Shown here piece by piece: positions 1-10,489 of a stretch of DNA of 34,860 nt (position 1 is the stretch's first letter; each line of letters starts with the position of its first letter). Origin of the DNA: an uncultured Roseburia sp. Its GTDB lineage: Bacteria > Bacillota > Clostridia > Lachnospirales > Lachnospiraceae. The stretch is from the NCBI GenBank assembly GCA_947627165.1, contig CANQUZ010000004.1:1-34860 (forward strand), written 5' to 3'. The notes under the pieces were generated by a model that was given only the letters and a program-made list of their open reading frames with translations, had not been told where the DNA came from and made no database searches. Made by a program: the position numbers and the translations under genes.

Positions 1-2
1 CG

Positions 3-335
3 CTCACCTTAGCTGCAATCGCCCCCTACGCAAATTCTAAGGTCAGGATCACGGGCATCGGCCATATCCGCTTGCAGGAATCAGACCGCCTCCATGCCAT
101 GGCGGAGGAACTTGGCAGGACGGGGATCTGCTGTGCGGAAGAGCAGTCTGCCATTACCATTTTTCCGGGGCAGCCGAGGGCGGCCGCCATTGAAACCTAT
201 GAGGATCACCGGGTAGCCATGGCGTTTTCCCTGTTGGGGCTGCGGACCGAGGGAATCGTCATCAAGGATCCGGATTGCTGTAAGAAGACCTTTGAAGAAT
301 ATTTTACGATATTAGACAGATTGACAAATTTGTAG
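3..335 (+). CDS. aroA: 3-phosphoshikimate 1-carboxyvinyltransferase (EPSP synthase), C-terminal part, truncated by window start
   Basis: Frame open from base 3: LTLAAIAPYANSKVRITGIGHIRLQESDRLHAMAEELGRTG...DHRVAMAFSLLGL; the ESDR and DHRVAMA motifs are typical of EPSP synthase C-termini. Confidence 0.9.
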   Translation, partial: LTLAAIAPYANSKVRITGIGHIRLQESDRLHAMAEELGRTGICCAEEQSAITIFPGQPRAAAIETYEDHRVAMAFSLLGLRTEGIVIKDPDCCKKTFEEYFTILDRLTNL

Positions 336-349
336 GAAAGAGGAACGTT

Positions 350-1495
350 ATGTACGAGTTATTGAAGCAGGAAGGAAGAGCGAAACGGAGCGTCTTGCAT
401 ACCGTTCACGGCGATATCCAGACGCCGGTATTTATGAATGTGGGGACAGTGGCGGCAATTAAGGGAGCCGTTTCCACAGAGGATTTAGAGGAAATCAAGT
501 GTCAGGTGGAATTGTCCAACACCTATCATCTCCACGTTAGGCCGGGGGATAAGCTGATTAAAGAGGTGGGGGGACTTCATAAATTTATGTCCTGGAACCG
601 CCCGATTTTGACGGATTCCGGCGGATTTCAGGTATTTTCTTTGGCAGGACTGCGGAAAATAAAGGAGGAGGGGGTTTACTTCCATTCCCACATTGACGGG
701 GCCAAGATTTTCATGGGGCCGGAGGAGAGTATGCAAATCCAGTCAAATTTAGGCTCTACCATTGCCATGGCATTTGATGAATGCCCTCCAGCGTTGGCGG
801 AGCGAAGCTATGTGGAGCCTTCCGTGGCGCGGACGACCCGCTGGCTGGAGCGGTGCAAGAAAGAGCTGGAGAGGCTGAATGATCTGGAGGATACGGTGAA
901 TAACCGCCAGATGCTGTTTGGAATCAATCAGGGGGCGGTTTACCCCGATATCCGTATTGAACACGCGAAACGAATCGCAGAAATGGAGTTGGACGGATAT
1001 GCGGTGGGCGGCCTTGCGGTGGGCGAGAGCCATGAAGAAATGTACCATATTTTAGATGAGACGGTGCCGCACCTCCCGCTGGAGAAGCCCACATACCTGA
1101 TGGGCGTCGGAACGCCTGCCAATATTTTAGAGGCGGTGGAGCGCGGCGTGGATTTCTTTGACTGCGTATATCCAAGCAGAAACGGGCGTCACGGCCATGT
1201 CTATACCAACCAGGGGAAAATCAATCTGTTTAACCAGAAGTATGAAAAGGATATGAGTCCGATCGAGGAGGGCTGCGGATGCCCTGCCTGCCGACGCTAC
1301 AGCAGGGCGTATGTGCGCCATTTGCTTAAGGCGAAGGAGATGCTTGGAATGCGCCTTTGCGTGCTGCACAATCTCTATTTCTACAACACCATGATGGAGG
1401 AAATCCGGGAAGCCCTAGATGCGGGAAACTTCCATTCTTATAAAGAAGAAAAGCTTTATGCCATGAAACAGATAGAGCGGGAAAAGGGAAGGTAA
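350..1495 (+). CDS. tgt: tRNA-guanine transglycosylase (queuine tRNA-ribosyltransferase)
   Basis: 381 aa; LTDSGGFQVFSL, GGLAVGE, YLMGVGTP, D(F)FDCVYPSRNGRHG and a C-terminal Zn-ligand pattern CGCPAC...LHN. Confidence 0.97.
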   Translation: MYELLKQEGRAKRSVLHTVHGDIQTPVFMNVGTVAAIKGAVSTEDLEEIKCQVELSNTYHLHVRPGDKLIKEVGGLHKFMSWNRPILTDSGGFQVFSLAGLRKIKEEGVYFHSHIDGAKIFMGPEESMQIQSNLGSTIAMAFDECPPALAERSYVEPSVARTTRWLERCKKELERLNDLEDTVNNRQMLFGINQGAVYPDIRIEHAKRIAEMELDGYAVGGLAVGESHEEMYHILDETVPHLPLEKPTYLMGVGTPANILEAVERGVDFFDCVYPSRNGRHGHVYTNQGKINLFNQKYEKDMSPIEEGCGCPACRRYSRAYVRHLLKAKEMLGMRLCVLHNLYFYNTMMEEIREALDAGNFHSYKEEKLYAMKQIEREKGR

Positions 1496-1502
1496 AAAAT
1501 GC

Positions 1503-1531
1503 TTGCCGAAACAGCCCGTTTTGTGTACAAT
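1503..1531 (+). promoter_or_regulatory. Candidate sigmaA promoter for yajC
   Basis: TTGCCG (1503-1508), 17 nt spacer, TACAAT (1526-1531), upstream of yajC. Confidence 0.45.
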
Positions 1532-1607
1532 ATGATTCAGTGTCCGAATGCAGAAGGAATGGCAAGATGCAGACGGAAGATGAATAGCCGATTAGGAGGA
1601 TAAAAAA

Positions 1608-1949
1608 ATGTCAGCGATATTAGCAGATGCCGCAACGGCAGCAGGGAATGCAGCAGGCGCAGCCGCCGCAGGATGGGGCGGAATGCTTATCTGGTTAGTA
1701 GTGTTATTTGCGTTCATGTATTTTTTCATGATCCGTCCACAGAAGAAAGAACAGCAGAAAAAAAATTCCATGCTGTCTGAGTTGGCAGTGGGGGATACTA
1801 TTTTGACGACCAGTGGATTTTACGGAACAGTCATTGATATTGATGATGACACCGTCATCGTAGAATTTGGAAGCAACAAAAACTGCCGTATTCCGATGCA
1901 GAAAGCGGCGATTTCTGCCGTAGAGAAACCGGAAGAGGCAGAAAAATAG
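1608..1949 (+). CDS. yajC: Preprotein translocase subunit YajC
   Basis: 113 aa; single TM segment followed by FMIRPQKKEQQKK, then a GD.I.T..G.YG..D domain; adjacent to tgt as in many bacteria. Confidence 0.93.
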   Translation: MSAILADAATAAGNAAGAAAAGWGGMLIWLVVLFAFMYFFMIRPQKKEQQKKNSMLSELAVGDTILTTSGFYGTVIDIDDDTVIVEFGSNKNCRIPMQKAAISAVEKPEEAEK

Positions 1950-1959
1950 TAACATGAAT

Positions 1960-2001
1960 AAAAAACCTGTTATGGCGGGAAATCCACATAACAGGTTTTT
2001 T
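1960..2001 (+). terminator. Intrinsic terminator after yajC
   Basis: AAAAAACCTGTTATG (1960-1974) / CATAACAGGTTTTTT (1987-2001): perfect 15-bp inverted repeat ending in a T tract. Confidence 0.85.
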
Positions 2002-2026
2002 GGCATATCGGATGGAGAGAACGTTT

Positions 2027-4555
2027 ATGGGACATCAAAAGGAAAAAGAAACTCCGGGAAAAACATATCTGGCAGTCGCGGCTTTGGTTTGCGCCTTGTT
2101 TTTTTTGCTGTGCGCAGGAAAGGGGATCGTTCCCTTTGGCAGCAGCACCATAGATACAGTGGATTTTGGCAGCCAGTGGGTTCCCGCATATTACCATGTA
2201 TGGGACTTTTTACATGGAAAGGGCAGCCTGTTTTTTGACTGGAAGGTGACGGGGGGAAACAACTTTGCCGGGGCGGCGTCACAGTTTTCTTTAATCAGCC
2301 CTTTTAATCTTCTGCTCTTGTTAGTGGGGCGCAACCAGATACAGCCCTTTATGACCTTTTTTATATGCGTCAAATTGGTGGCGATGGGGCTTTCCATGTG
2401 TTTTTTTCTGCAGAGCCAACAGAAAGAAAGGGCGTCTTCTGGCTTTCTTAAAAACGGACGTCTTTGGATTGTGGCGGGCAGTACGGCTTACGCCTTAAGC
2501 GGCTATACGTTCCAATATTATGGAATGGGATGGCCGGATGCGGCGGCGGTCTTTCCTCTGCTGATTTATAACCTCGTCGGAATGGCAAGGAAGGAGCGGG
2601 GGTTTCAACCGGGAAAACATACGTTTGGATACCTCCTTTGCCTGACGCTGATTTTTGTCATCAATATTCCCCAGGCTTATATGACCTGCTTTTTTCTGAT
2701 CTTATTTGCCGGAGGCTATTTTTTCCTGCTGCGGGAGGAGGGGGCAGTCAATCAGGAGGGGATTTTAAAATTCGGCGTCACCTCACTGTTATCCTTAGGA
2801 TTATCCGCTGTCTTTTTTTTGCCGGCGGCAGTGGCAATCTTAACCTCCTCTCGGCTGTCCGGGGAAGAGTATACCGGGGAAAACGGCTATTTCTGGCTGC
2901 TGCGACAGTCCGGAATGGATCCCCAGGCGAAATGGTATATGCTCCTTGGCGTCCTTATCCCTTTGCTGTATCTGGTGTTCACCACGAGAAAAAAACGAAG
3001 CTGCCTCTGGCAGAGTTATCTGGTTCTTTTGATGGTACTGCCGGTGGTATTTGAGGCGGTGAATCTGATGTGGCACAGGGGAACGTATATGTGTTTTCCC
3101 ATGCGCCACGGTTACATGATGATTTTTGCCGTTCTTGCCATGGCTTTTGAGCGTTACACACAAAGAGGGCAGACTCAGAGGAACGGAATCGCCTCCGGAA
3201 TCGCGGCCGCCCTCTGGGGGGCGATTACGCTGGGATTGGGCGCGGCGCTTCTGACGGTCAATCCGCACGGAGGGACCATAGATTTTGTCCGGGACGCGGA
3301 GGAAGTGGGGGAGGCTTTGGCAGGGGAGAGCGATGTCTTCCACAAGGTAAAAATTGCGGACGCCTCTTTGGACAGCAATTATCCGCTGATTGCGGACGTC
3401 TCCTCCTACTCGAATTACCTGCACTTAATGACGAAGGAGCAGATTGCCCTGTCAAGAGGGTTGGGCTATTCCCAGATTTGGACCCGAATCAGCGACACCG
3501 GGGGCACCCTGTTTTCGGACGCCCTGTTAGGGTATTGTTATACGGTCCACCGGAAAGAGACGCAGTTAGCGGAGGGCGTGGAGGAGAGCGTGTATGGCAC
3601 GTACAAAGAGACGGAACATTTTAATCTTCTGACCAATCCTTATGTCTATGGGCCGGGACTGCGGCTGGATTTGGAAGCGTACCGCCAGTTAGACCAGACG
3701 ATTTCCAACAATGTATTTGAAAACCAGAATCGCCTTTCCGTGGCGTTGTTTGGGGAAGCCTTTTTTGACGCCTGGACCGAGACTTTTGCGGATGAGAAAG
3801 CGAGCGAGAGGCTGACCTACCATATTCCGGTGGAGGAAAAGAGGATTTTGTATTTTTATTCAAAAGAACTCTCCGGGGCGGAGATTTTGGTCAATGGAAA
3901 AAAGCTTCCGGTTCCGGGCTATACGGATTTGCAGGGGACGAGATACTTATCCGATTATAATAACGGGATTTTGAATCTGGGCTGTTTTGCCGGGGAGGAA
4001 GTGGAAGTGGAAATACGCCAGACCTGTTATGGTACCGGCATTCCAAAAGAGATTCAGTTTGCCCTTTTCGATTTAGAGGCGTTTACAGACAGTGTGCAAC
4101 TGCAGCGCAGCAGAGGAGAGGAAATCTCCTATGAGCTTGGGAAACATTCCTGCAGATTGAGCGCTACGGCACAGCAGGAGGAATTTCTTCTGCTGCCCAT
4201 CAATGCCGACGGCGGGTGGCACTTAAGCATCAACGGCAAGGAAGAGGGGATTGCCACCCTCTATGGCAACCTGATGTTGATTCAGCTGAAACCGGGAGAA
4301 AATGAAATTCTGCTTTCCTATACACCCCGGGGATTTTCCAAGGGGGCGGCCGTTACCCTGCTGGCATTGGTATTGTTGGCAGTATGGATTGCGCTGGCAA
4401 AAGTGAAGGCTGTAAAGAACGTGTTGGGGAAATGTTATCACATCATTTCCTATGCGGCAGTTTTCGTGTTTGCAGCAGTCTTTGCAGGATTTTTGGTGAT
4501 CGTGTATGTCATTCCCATTGGGGATTCCCTGTGGAGATGGTTTTTGGCATCATAG
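2027..4555 (+). CDS. YfhO-family integral membrane protein
   Basis: Large multi-TM protein with TIDTVDFGSQWVPAYYHVWDFLHGKGSLFFDWKVTGGNNFAG near the N-terminus and a C-terminal beta-rich domain (DGGWHLSINGKE), typical of YfhO proteins. Start moved from TTG 2000 to ATG 2027 because GGAGAG lies 7 nt upstream. Confidence 0.8.
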   Translation: MGHQKEKETPGKTYLAVAALVCALFFLLCAGKGIVPFGSSTIDTVDFGSQWVPAYYHVWDFLHGKGSLFFDWKVTGGNNFAGAASQFSLISPFNLLLLLVGRNQIQPFMTFFICVKLVAMGLSMCFFLQSQQKERASSGFLKNGRLWIVAGSTAYALSGYTFQYYGMGWPDAAAVFPLLIYNLVGMARKERGFQPGKHTFGYLLCLTLIFVINIPQAYMTCFFLILFAGGYFFLLREEGAVNQEGILKFGVTSLLSLGLSAVFFLPAAVAILTSSRLSGEEYTGENGYFWLLRQSGMDPQAKWYMLLGVLIPLLYLVFTTRKKRSCLWQSYLVLLMVLPVVFEAVNLMWHRGTYMCFPMRHGYMMIFAVLAMAFERYTQRGQTQRNGIASGIAAALWGAITLGLGAALLTVNPHGGTIDFVRDAEEVGEALAGESDVFHKVKIADASLDSNYPLIADVSSYSNYLHLMTKEQIALSRGLGYSQIWTRISDTGGTLFSDALLGYCYTVHRKETQLAEGVEESVYGTYKETEHFNLLTNPYVYGPGLRLDLEAYRQLDQTISNNVFENQNRLSVALFGEAFFDAWTETFADEKASERLTYHIPVEEKRILYFYSKELSGAEILVNGKKLPVPGYTDLQGTRYLSDYNNGILNLGCFAGEEVEVEIRQTCYGTGIPKEIQFALFDLEAFTDSVQLQRSRGEEISYELGKHSCRLSATAQQEEFLLLPINADGGWHLSINGKEEGIATLYGNLMLIQLKPGENEILLSYTPRGFSKGAAVTLLALVLLAVWIALAKVKAVKNVLGKCYHIISYAAVFVFAAVFAGFLVIVYVIPIGDSLWRWFLAS

Positions 4556-4621
4556 AGAAGGGCAGTGCCATTGGTGGAAGCAATAAGCCAGAGAAAAGGC
4601 GGATGAAAGCACAAACGGAAG

Positions 4622-4652
4622 GGGTGGGAAATACAGTTCCCATCCTTTTTTC
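4622..4652 (+). terminator. Intrinsic terminator after the YfhO-family gene
   Basis: GGGTGGGAA (4622-4630) / TTCCCATCC (4637-4645), one G-U pair, followed by T7. Confidence 0.8.
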
Positions 4653-4732
4653 TATATAGTAAAGGAATGGTAAATCAGGATACCATAATCTGTTTTTATG
4701 AAAAATATAAAAAAGAAAAATAGAATCAAAGG

Positions 4733-4761
4733 TTGCAATGTTTCTCCCGATACATTATTAT
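4733..4761 (+). promoter_or_regulatory. Candidate sigmaA promoter for leuB
   Basis: TTGCAA (4733-4738), 17 nt, TATTAT (4756-4761). Confidence 0.5.
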
Positions 4762-4812
4762 AGATTTTATACATATTGCCTGTGATTCGGGTGAGGAAAA
4801 GAGGGAAAAACC

Positions 4813-5925
4813 ATGGAATATAGGATTGGCGTGATTTCAGGAGACGGCATAGGCCCTGAGATTGTGGCAGAGGCAAAAAAGGTGCTGGATAAGATCGGGG
4901 AGAAGTATCAGCACAGGTTTCATTATACAGAGATTTTAATGGGAGGATGCTCCATTGACGCCGTCGGCGTACCGTTAACGGAAGAAGCCATTGCGGCGGC
5001 AAAAGCGTCCGATGCAGTGCTTATGGGATCCATCGGCGGCAATACCGCCACATCCCCCTGGTACAAACTGGCGCCGGAGTTAAGGCCGGAGGCGGGGCTT
5101 TTGAAACTGCGCAAAGAGTTAAACCTGTTTGCAAACTTAAGGCCTGCTTATCTGTATGAAGAGTTAAAAGAAGCGTGCCCTCTGCGGGAGGATATCATCG
5201 GGGACGGCTTTGATATGATGATCATGCGGGAACTCACCGGCGGCCTTTATTTCGGGGAGCGGAAAACCGAGATGGTGGACGGCGTGATGACTGCGGTGGA
5301 TACCCTGGTATACAATGAGAATGAAATCCGCAGAATCGCAAAGCGCGCATTCGACATTGCAAAGAAGCGGAGAAAGAAAGTCACCAGCGTGGATAAAGCG
5401 AATGTGCTGGATTCTTCGAGACTTTGGAGAAAAGTCGTGGAGGAGGTTGCGGCGGATTACCCGGAAGTTTCCTGCGAGCATATGTTAGTGGATAACTGCG
5501 CCATGCAGTTAGTGAAGGATCCGGGGCAGTTTGACGTTATTTTGACGGAGAATATGTTTGGGGATATTTTATCGGATGAGGCAAGCATGGTGACGGGATC
5601 GATTGGAATGCTCTCCAGCGCCAGCTTAAACGATACAAAATTCGGGCTTTACGAGCCCAGCGGCGGTTCCGCGCCGGATATCGCAGGGCTTGGAGTTGCG
5701 AACCCCATTGCCACGATTTTAAGCGCCGCCATGATGCTGAGATTCAGTTTTGACTTGGATAAAGAGGCGGACGCCATTGAAGCGGCGGTAAAACAAGTGT
5801 TGAAAGAGGGATACCGCACCATCGACATTATGCCCAGGGGAGACTTGGGGACAGGGGCGGCGAACGCTTCCGTGACCCAGGTGGGCACAGCGGAAATGGG
5901 AGATTTAATCGCAGAGCGTATATAG
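4813..5925 (+). CDS. leuB: 3-isopropylmalate dehydrogenase
   Basis: 370 aa; ISGDGIGPEIV, TGGLYFGER, DKANVLDSSRLWRK, ENMFGDILSDEASM, EPSGGSAPDIAG. Confidence 0.96.
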   Translation: MEYRIGVISGDGIGPEIVAEAKKVLDKIGEKYQHRFHYTEILMGGCSIDAVGVPLTEEAIAAAKASDAVLMGSIGGNTATSPWYKLAPELRPEAGLLKLRKELNLFANLRPAYLYEELKEACPLREDIIGDGFDMMIMRELTGGLYFGERKTEMVDGVMTAVDTLVYNENEIRRIAKRAFDIAKKRRKKVTSVDKANVLDSSRLWRKVVEEVAADYPEVSCEHMLVDNCAMQLVKDPGQFDVILTENMFGDILSDEASMVTGSIGMLSSASLNDTKFGLYEPSGGSAPDIAGLGVANPIATILSAAMMLRFSFDLDKEADAIEAAVKQVLKEGYRTIDIMPRGDLGTGAANASVTQVGTAEMGDLIAERI

Positions 5926-5973
5926 ATTCCGAAGAAGCCTTAGAACGAGGCGAGGGGAAGAGAGGATAAAACG

Positions 5974-7653
5974 ATGAAGAGTGATAATGTAAAAAAAGGA
6001 ATGCAGCAGGCGCCGCACAGAAGCCTGTTTCACGCATTAGGCTTTACGGAAGAAGAGATGCAAAAGCCGATGGTCGGCATCGTAAGTTCTTACAATGAAA
6101 TCGTGCCGGGGCATATCAACTTGGATAAGATTGTAAACGCTGTAAAGCTTGGCGTGGCGGAAGCGGGAGGCGTTCCTGTGGTGTTTCCGGCGATTGCAGT
6201 CTGCGACGGCATTGCCATGGGGCATATGGGAATGAAATATTCCTTAGTGACCAGAGATTTGATTGCAGATTCCACAGAGTGCATGGCATTAGCGCATCAG
6301 TTCGATGCTTTAGTCATGGTGCCAAACTGTGATAAAAATGTTCCGGGCCTTTTGATGGCGGCAGCCCGCATCAATGTTCCGACGGTCTTTGTATCCGGCG
6401 GCCCCATGTTAGCGGGCAGGGTGAAGGGACAAAAGAAAAGCCTTTCCTCTATGTTTGAGGCGGTGGGCGCATATGCGGCAGGTACTATGAGCGAGGAAGA
6501 GGTGCGGGAATACGAGGAAAACGTATGTCCTACCTGCGGTTCCTGCTCCGGTATGTACACCGCAAATTCCATGAACTGCCTCACCGAGGCGTTAGGCATG
6601 GGGCTTCGGGGGAACGGAACGATTCCTGCCGTTTATTCGGAACGTATCAAGTTAGCAAAGCATGCCGGAATGGCAGTGATGGAAATGTACCGCAAAGATA
6701 TCCGGCCGAGGGATATCATGACCAAGGAAGCGATTTTAAACGCTCTGACGGTGGATATGGCGCTGGGATGTTCCACGAACAGTATGCTCCATCTTCCGGC
6801 GATTGCGCACGAGGTGGGCTTTGACTTTGACATTGCGTTTGCGAACCCCATCAGTGAAAAGACGCCGAACCTTTGCCACCTTGCGCCGGCAGGCCTGACT
6901 TATATGGAGGATTTAAACGAGGCGGGCGGCGTGTACGCCGTGATGAAGGAATTAGCGGATATCGGGTTGCTCCATACGGAATGCATGACCGTTACCGGAA
7001 AGACCATCGGAGAGAATATCAAAGATGCCGTCAATAAAAATCCGGAAGTCATCCGCCCCATCGACAATCCCTACAGCAAAACCGGCGGTCTTGCCGTGTT
7101 AAAGGGAAATTTAGCGCCGGACGGCAGCGTGGTAAAACGCTCTGCGGTCTGTGATGAGATGATGGTGCACGAGGGACCGGCAAGAGTCTTTGAATGCGAG
7201 GAAGACGCCATCGCAGCCATCAAAGGAGGCAAAATCAAAGAGGGCGACGTGGTGGTCATCCGCTATGAGGGGCCGAAAGGCGGGCCTGGTATGCGGGAGA
7301 TGTTAAACCCCACTTCCGCCATCGCCGGCATGGGCTTAGGCTCCACCGTGGCGCTGATTACCGACGGGCGTTTCTCAGGGGCAAGCCGCGGAGCTTCCAT
7401 TGGCCATGTATCGCCGGAAGCTGCAGTGGGCGGCCCAATCGCCCTTGTGCAGGAGGGGGACTTGATTCAGATCAATATCCCTGAAATGACCTTAAATGTT
7501 GCAGTTTCCGAGGAGGAAATGGCAGCAAGGAAAGCCAAATGGCAGCCGAAGGAGCCTAAGATAACGTCCGGCTACTTAAAGCGTTATGCGTCTTTGGTTA
7601 CTTCCGGCAACAGAGGGGCCACGTTAGAGCTTCCGGCAGAGGATTCGATATAA
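5974..7653 (+). CDS. ilvD: Dihydroxy-acid dehydratase
   Basis: 559 aa; [61 protein letters not shown]. Confidence 0.97.
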   Translation: MKSDNVKKGMQQAPHRSLFHALGFTEEEMQKPMVGIVSSYNEIVPGHINLDKIVNAVKLGVAEAGGVPVVFPAIAVCDGIAMGHMGMKYSLVTRDLIADSTECMALAHQFDALVMVPNCDKNVPGLLMAAARINVPTVFVSGGPMLAGRVKGQKKSLSSMFEAVGAYAAGTMSEEEVREYEENVCPTCGSCSGMYTANSMNCLTEALGMGLRGNGTIPAVYSERIKLAKHAGMAVMEMYRKDIRPRDIMTKEAILNALTVDMALGCSTNSMLHLPAIAHEVGFDFDIAFANPISEKTPNLCHLAPAGLTYMEDLNEAGGVYAVMKELADIGLLHTECMTVTGKTIGENIKDAVNKNPEVIRPIDNPYSKTGGLAVLKGNLAPDGSVVKRSAVCDEMMVHEGPARVFECEEDAIAAIKGGKIKEGDVVVIRYEGPKGGPGMREMLNPTSAIAGMGLGSTVALITDGRFSGASRGASIGHVSPEAAVGGPIALVQEGDLIQINIPEMTLNVAVSEEEMAARKAKWQPKEPKITSGYLKRYASLVTSGNRGATLELPAEDSI

Positions 7654-7691
7654 AATGATATCTTTATTAGGAAAGTGAGGAATCAGGTATC

Positions 7692-9371
7692 ATGAAGCTG
7701 ACAGGTGCCCAGATTGTCATCGAATGTTTAAAGGAACAGGGGGTAGATACCGTATTCGGCTACCCCGGAGGCGCGATTTTAAATGTCTATGATGAATTAT
7801 ATAAACATAGGGACGAGATACGCCATGTCTTAACTTCCCATGAACAGGGAGCTTCCCATGCTGCGGACGGCTATGCGAGGAGCACGGGGAAAGTGGGGGT
7901 GTGCCTTGCCACCTCCGGCCCGGGAGCTACCAATTTAGTCACCGGAATTGCCACCGCATACATGGATTCCGTGCCAATCGTGGCGATTACCTGCAATGTC
8001 AATGTGCCGCTGCTGGGAAAAGACAGCTTTCAGGAAATTGACATCGCGGGCATTACCACCCCAATCACGAAACATAATTTTATCGTCAAGGATGTCGCAA
8101 AGCTGGCGGACACCATCCGCCGGGCTTTCCAGATTGCAAAAAGAGGCAGGCCGGGGCCGGTGTTAGTGGACATTCCAAAGGATGTGACGGCGGCTGAGGC
8201 GGAATATACTTTTGCAGCGCCGCAGCCGATTGCAAGAGTGACAGAGACGATTCGGGAAGAGGATCTTGAGACGGCTCTTGAATTGATACAAAAAGCGGAG
8301 AAGCCTTATATTTTCGTAGGAGGCGGCGCTGTCATCTCCGAGGCCTCGGAAGAATTGGAGCTGTTTGTACAGAAAGTGGACGCGCCGGTCTGCGATACCC
8401 TCATGGGGAAGGGGGCGTTTGACGGCACAAAAGAGCGTTATACGGGAATGCTCGGTATGCATGGCACAAAAAGCTCCAACTTAGGCGTCAGTGAATGCGA
8501 TCTGCTGATTGCATTGGGCGTCCGGTTTTCCGACCGCGTCTTGGGAAATGCCAAGAAATTTGCCTCCCACGCAAAAATCCTGCAGTTTGATGTGGATCCG
8601 GCGGAGATTAACAAGAATATCCAGGTAGATGCCTGCGTGATTGGCGATTTGAAAGAAATTTTAAGAAGGATGAATGAAAAACTGCAGCCGCAGAAGCACG
8701 AAGCCTGGAACTGCCATATGATGGAATTAAAAGAAAAATATCCCCTGACGTATCCCGGAGAGGGATTGAGCGGCCCTTACCTGATAGAGGAAGTGTACCG
8801 CGCCACCAAAGGGAATGCCATCATTGTCACGGAAGTGGGGCAGCATCAGATGTGGGCGGCGCAGTATTATCGATATGCGAAACCGAGAACCTACTTAACT
8901 TCCGGAGGGCTTGGAACCATGGGGTACGGCCTTGGGGCCGCCATCGGCGCACAGATTGCGAATATGGACAAACAAGTTGTCAACATTGCAGGCGACGGCT
9001 GTTTTCGTATGAATATGAACGAGATTGCCACGGCGGTGCGGGAAAAACTCCCCCTGATAGAGATTGTGGTCAATAACCATGTGCTCGGAATGGTCCGCCA
9101 GTGGCAGGACTTGTTCTATCAGAAACGATATTCTGCCACCGTGTTGAATGACGGCGTAGATTTCGTGAAGTTAGCGGAGGCGATGGGAGCCACGGCTTAC
9201 CGCGCCACGACCAGGGAAGAGTTCCAAAGGGCGCTGCAGTCAGCCTTAAAGGCGGAGATGCCGGTGCTGATTGACTGCATCATCGACTGCGATGACAAAG
9301 TATGGCCGATGGTCGCTCCGGGAGCCGCAATTAGTACGGCTTTCACGGGAGAGGATTTAGAGAAAAAGTAA
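7692..9371 (+). CDS. ilvB: Acetolactate synthase, large (catalytic) subunit
   Basis: 559 aa; ThDP-enzyme motifs VFGYPGGAILNVYDEL, HEQGASHAADGYAR, GDGCFRMNMNEIATA, NNHVLGMVRQWQDLFY. Confidence 0.95.
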   Translation: MKLTGAQIVIECLKEQGVDTVFGYPGGAILNVYDELYKHRDEIRHVLTSHEQGASHAADGYARSTGKVGVCLATSGPGATNLVTGIATAYMDSVPIVAITCNVNVPLLGKDSFQEIDIAGITTPITKHNFIVKDVAKLADTIRRAFQIAKRGRPGPVLVDIPKDVTAAEAEYTFAAPQPIARVTETIREEDLETALELIQKAEKPYIFVGGGAVISEASEELELFVQKVDAPVCDTLMGKGAFDGTKERYTGMLGMHGTKSSNLGVSECDLLIALGVRFSDRVLGNAKKFASHAKILQFDVDPAEINKNIQVDACVIGDLKEILRRMNEKLQPQKHEAWNCHMMELKEKYPLTYPGEGLSGPYLIEEVYRATKGNAIIVTEVGQHQMWAAQYYRYAKPRTYLTSGGLGTMGYGLGAAIGAQIANMDKQVVNIAGDGCFRMNMNEIATAVREKLPLIEIVVNNHVLGMVRQWQDLFYQKRYSATVLNDGVDFVKLAEAMGATAYRATTREEFQRALQSALKAEMPVLIDCIIDCDDKVWPMVAPGAAISTAFTGEDLEKK

Positions 9372-9406
9372 TTACAGGCCGTGATAACGGCGGAATGGAG
9401 GAAACA

Positions 9407-10489
9407 ATGAGCAGAGTGTACAATTTTTCTGCGGGACCGGCGGTATTGCCGGAGGAAGTGTTAAAAGAGGCTGCGGAGGAGATGTTAGACTACAAGGGAA
9501 GCGGGATGTCCGTAATGGAAATGAGCCACCGCTCTAAAGTCTACGACACCATCATCAAAGAAGCGGAGCAGGATCTGAGGGATCTGATGAATATTCCCGA
9601 CAATTACAAGGTGCTGTTTTTACAGGGCGGGGCTTCCCAGCAGTTTGCCATGATACCGATGAACCTGATGAAACAGAAAAAAGCGGGTTACATTGTTACC
9701 GGGCAGTGGGCAAAGAAAGCTTATCAGGAGGCTGCGATCTATGGGGAGGCAGTCAAATTAGCTTCTTCCGAGGACAAAACATTTTCCTACATCCCGGATT
9801 GTTCTGATTTGGATATCCCGGAAGATGTTGATTATGTTTATATCTGCGAGAATAACACGATTTATGGAACAAAGTTCAAAGAGCTTCCCAATACCAAAGG
9901 GCACACGTTAGTATCGGATGTTTCCTCCTGCTTCTTATCTGAGCCGGTGGATGTGACCAAATACGGCGTGATTTTTGGCGGTGTGCAGAAAAACATTGGA
10001 CCCGCCGGTGTCGTGATTGTCATTATCCGCGAGGATTTGATTACAGAGGATACCCTGCCGGGAACGCCTACCATGTTAAAATACAAAATTCATGCGGACA
10101 ATGAATCCTTATATAACACGCCGCCCGCTTACGGCATTTATATCTGCGGAAAAGTCTTCAAATGGTTAAAGAAGATGGGCGGCCTCTCCGTGATGAAGGA
10201 GCGCAACGAAGAGAAGGCAAAAATCCTTTATGATTTCTTAGACCAGAGCAAGCTGTTCCAGGGAACGGTAGTTCCAAAAGACCGTTCTTTGATGAATGTT
10301 CCCTTCATCACCGGAAGCGACGAATTAGACGCAAAATTCATCAAAGAAGCCACTGCGGCAGGGTTTGTAAACTTAAAGGGCCATCGCAGCGTCGGCGGCA
10401 TGAGGGCTTCTATTTATAACGCAATGCCAAAGGAAGGCGTAGAGAAACTGGTTGAATTTATGAAGAAATTCGAGGAGGAGAACGCATAA
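9407..10489 (+). CDS. serC: Phosphoserine aminotransferase
   Basis: MSRVYNFSAGPAVLPEEVLKEAAEEMLDYKGSGMSVMEMSHRSK; GGVQKNIGPAG PLP-lysine motif; GGMRASIYNAMP. ATG 9407 preferred because GGAGG lies just upstream. Confidence 0.97.
   Translation: MSRVYNFSAGPAVLPEEVLKEAAEEMLDYKGSGMSVMEMSHRSKVYDTIIKEAEQDLRDLMNIPDNYKVLFLQGGASQQFAMIPMNLMKQKKAGYIVTGQWAKKAYQEAAIYGEAVKLASSEDKTFSYIPDCSDLDIPEDVDYVYICENNTIYGTKFKELPNTKGHTLVSDVSSCFLSEPVDVTKYGVIFGGVQKNIGPAGVVIVIIREDLITEDTLPGTPTMLKYKIHADNESLYNTPPAYGIYICGKVFKWLKKMGGLSVMKERNEEKAKILYDFLDQSKLFQGTVVPKDRSLMNVPFITGSDELDAKFIKEATAAGFVNLKGHRSVGGMRASIYNAMPKEGVEKLVEFMKKFEEENA

Noticed and set aside
2840-3424. 194-aa minus-strand ORF antisense to the YfhO-family gene
   Set aside because: Lies fully inside a well-supported + strand gene; composition (R/Q/P/H rich) is typical of antisense shadow ORFs; no RBS or family motif.
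4698-4763. 22-codon ORF MKNIKKKNRIKGCNVSPDTLL upstream of leuB as a possible leucine leader peptide
   Set aside because: Only two Leu codons, no Shine-Dalgarno at proper distance, and the best promoter (4733-4761) lies inside it, so it would probably not be transcribed with leuB.
1950-4812. Looked for the SCIFF peptide (scfA) and its radical SAM maturase (scfB), which often follow yajC in Clostridia
   Set aside because: yajC is followed directly by a terminator and a YfhO-family gene; no Cys-rich small ORF or CxxxCxxC radical SAM protein seen.
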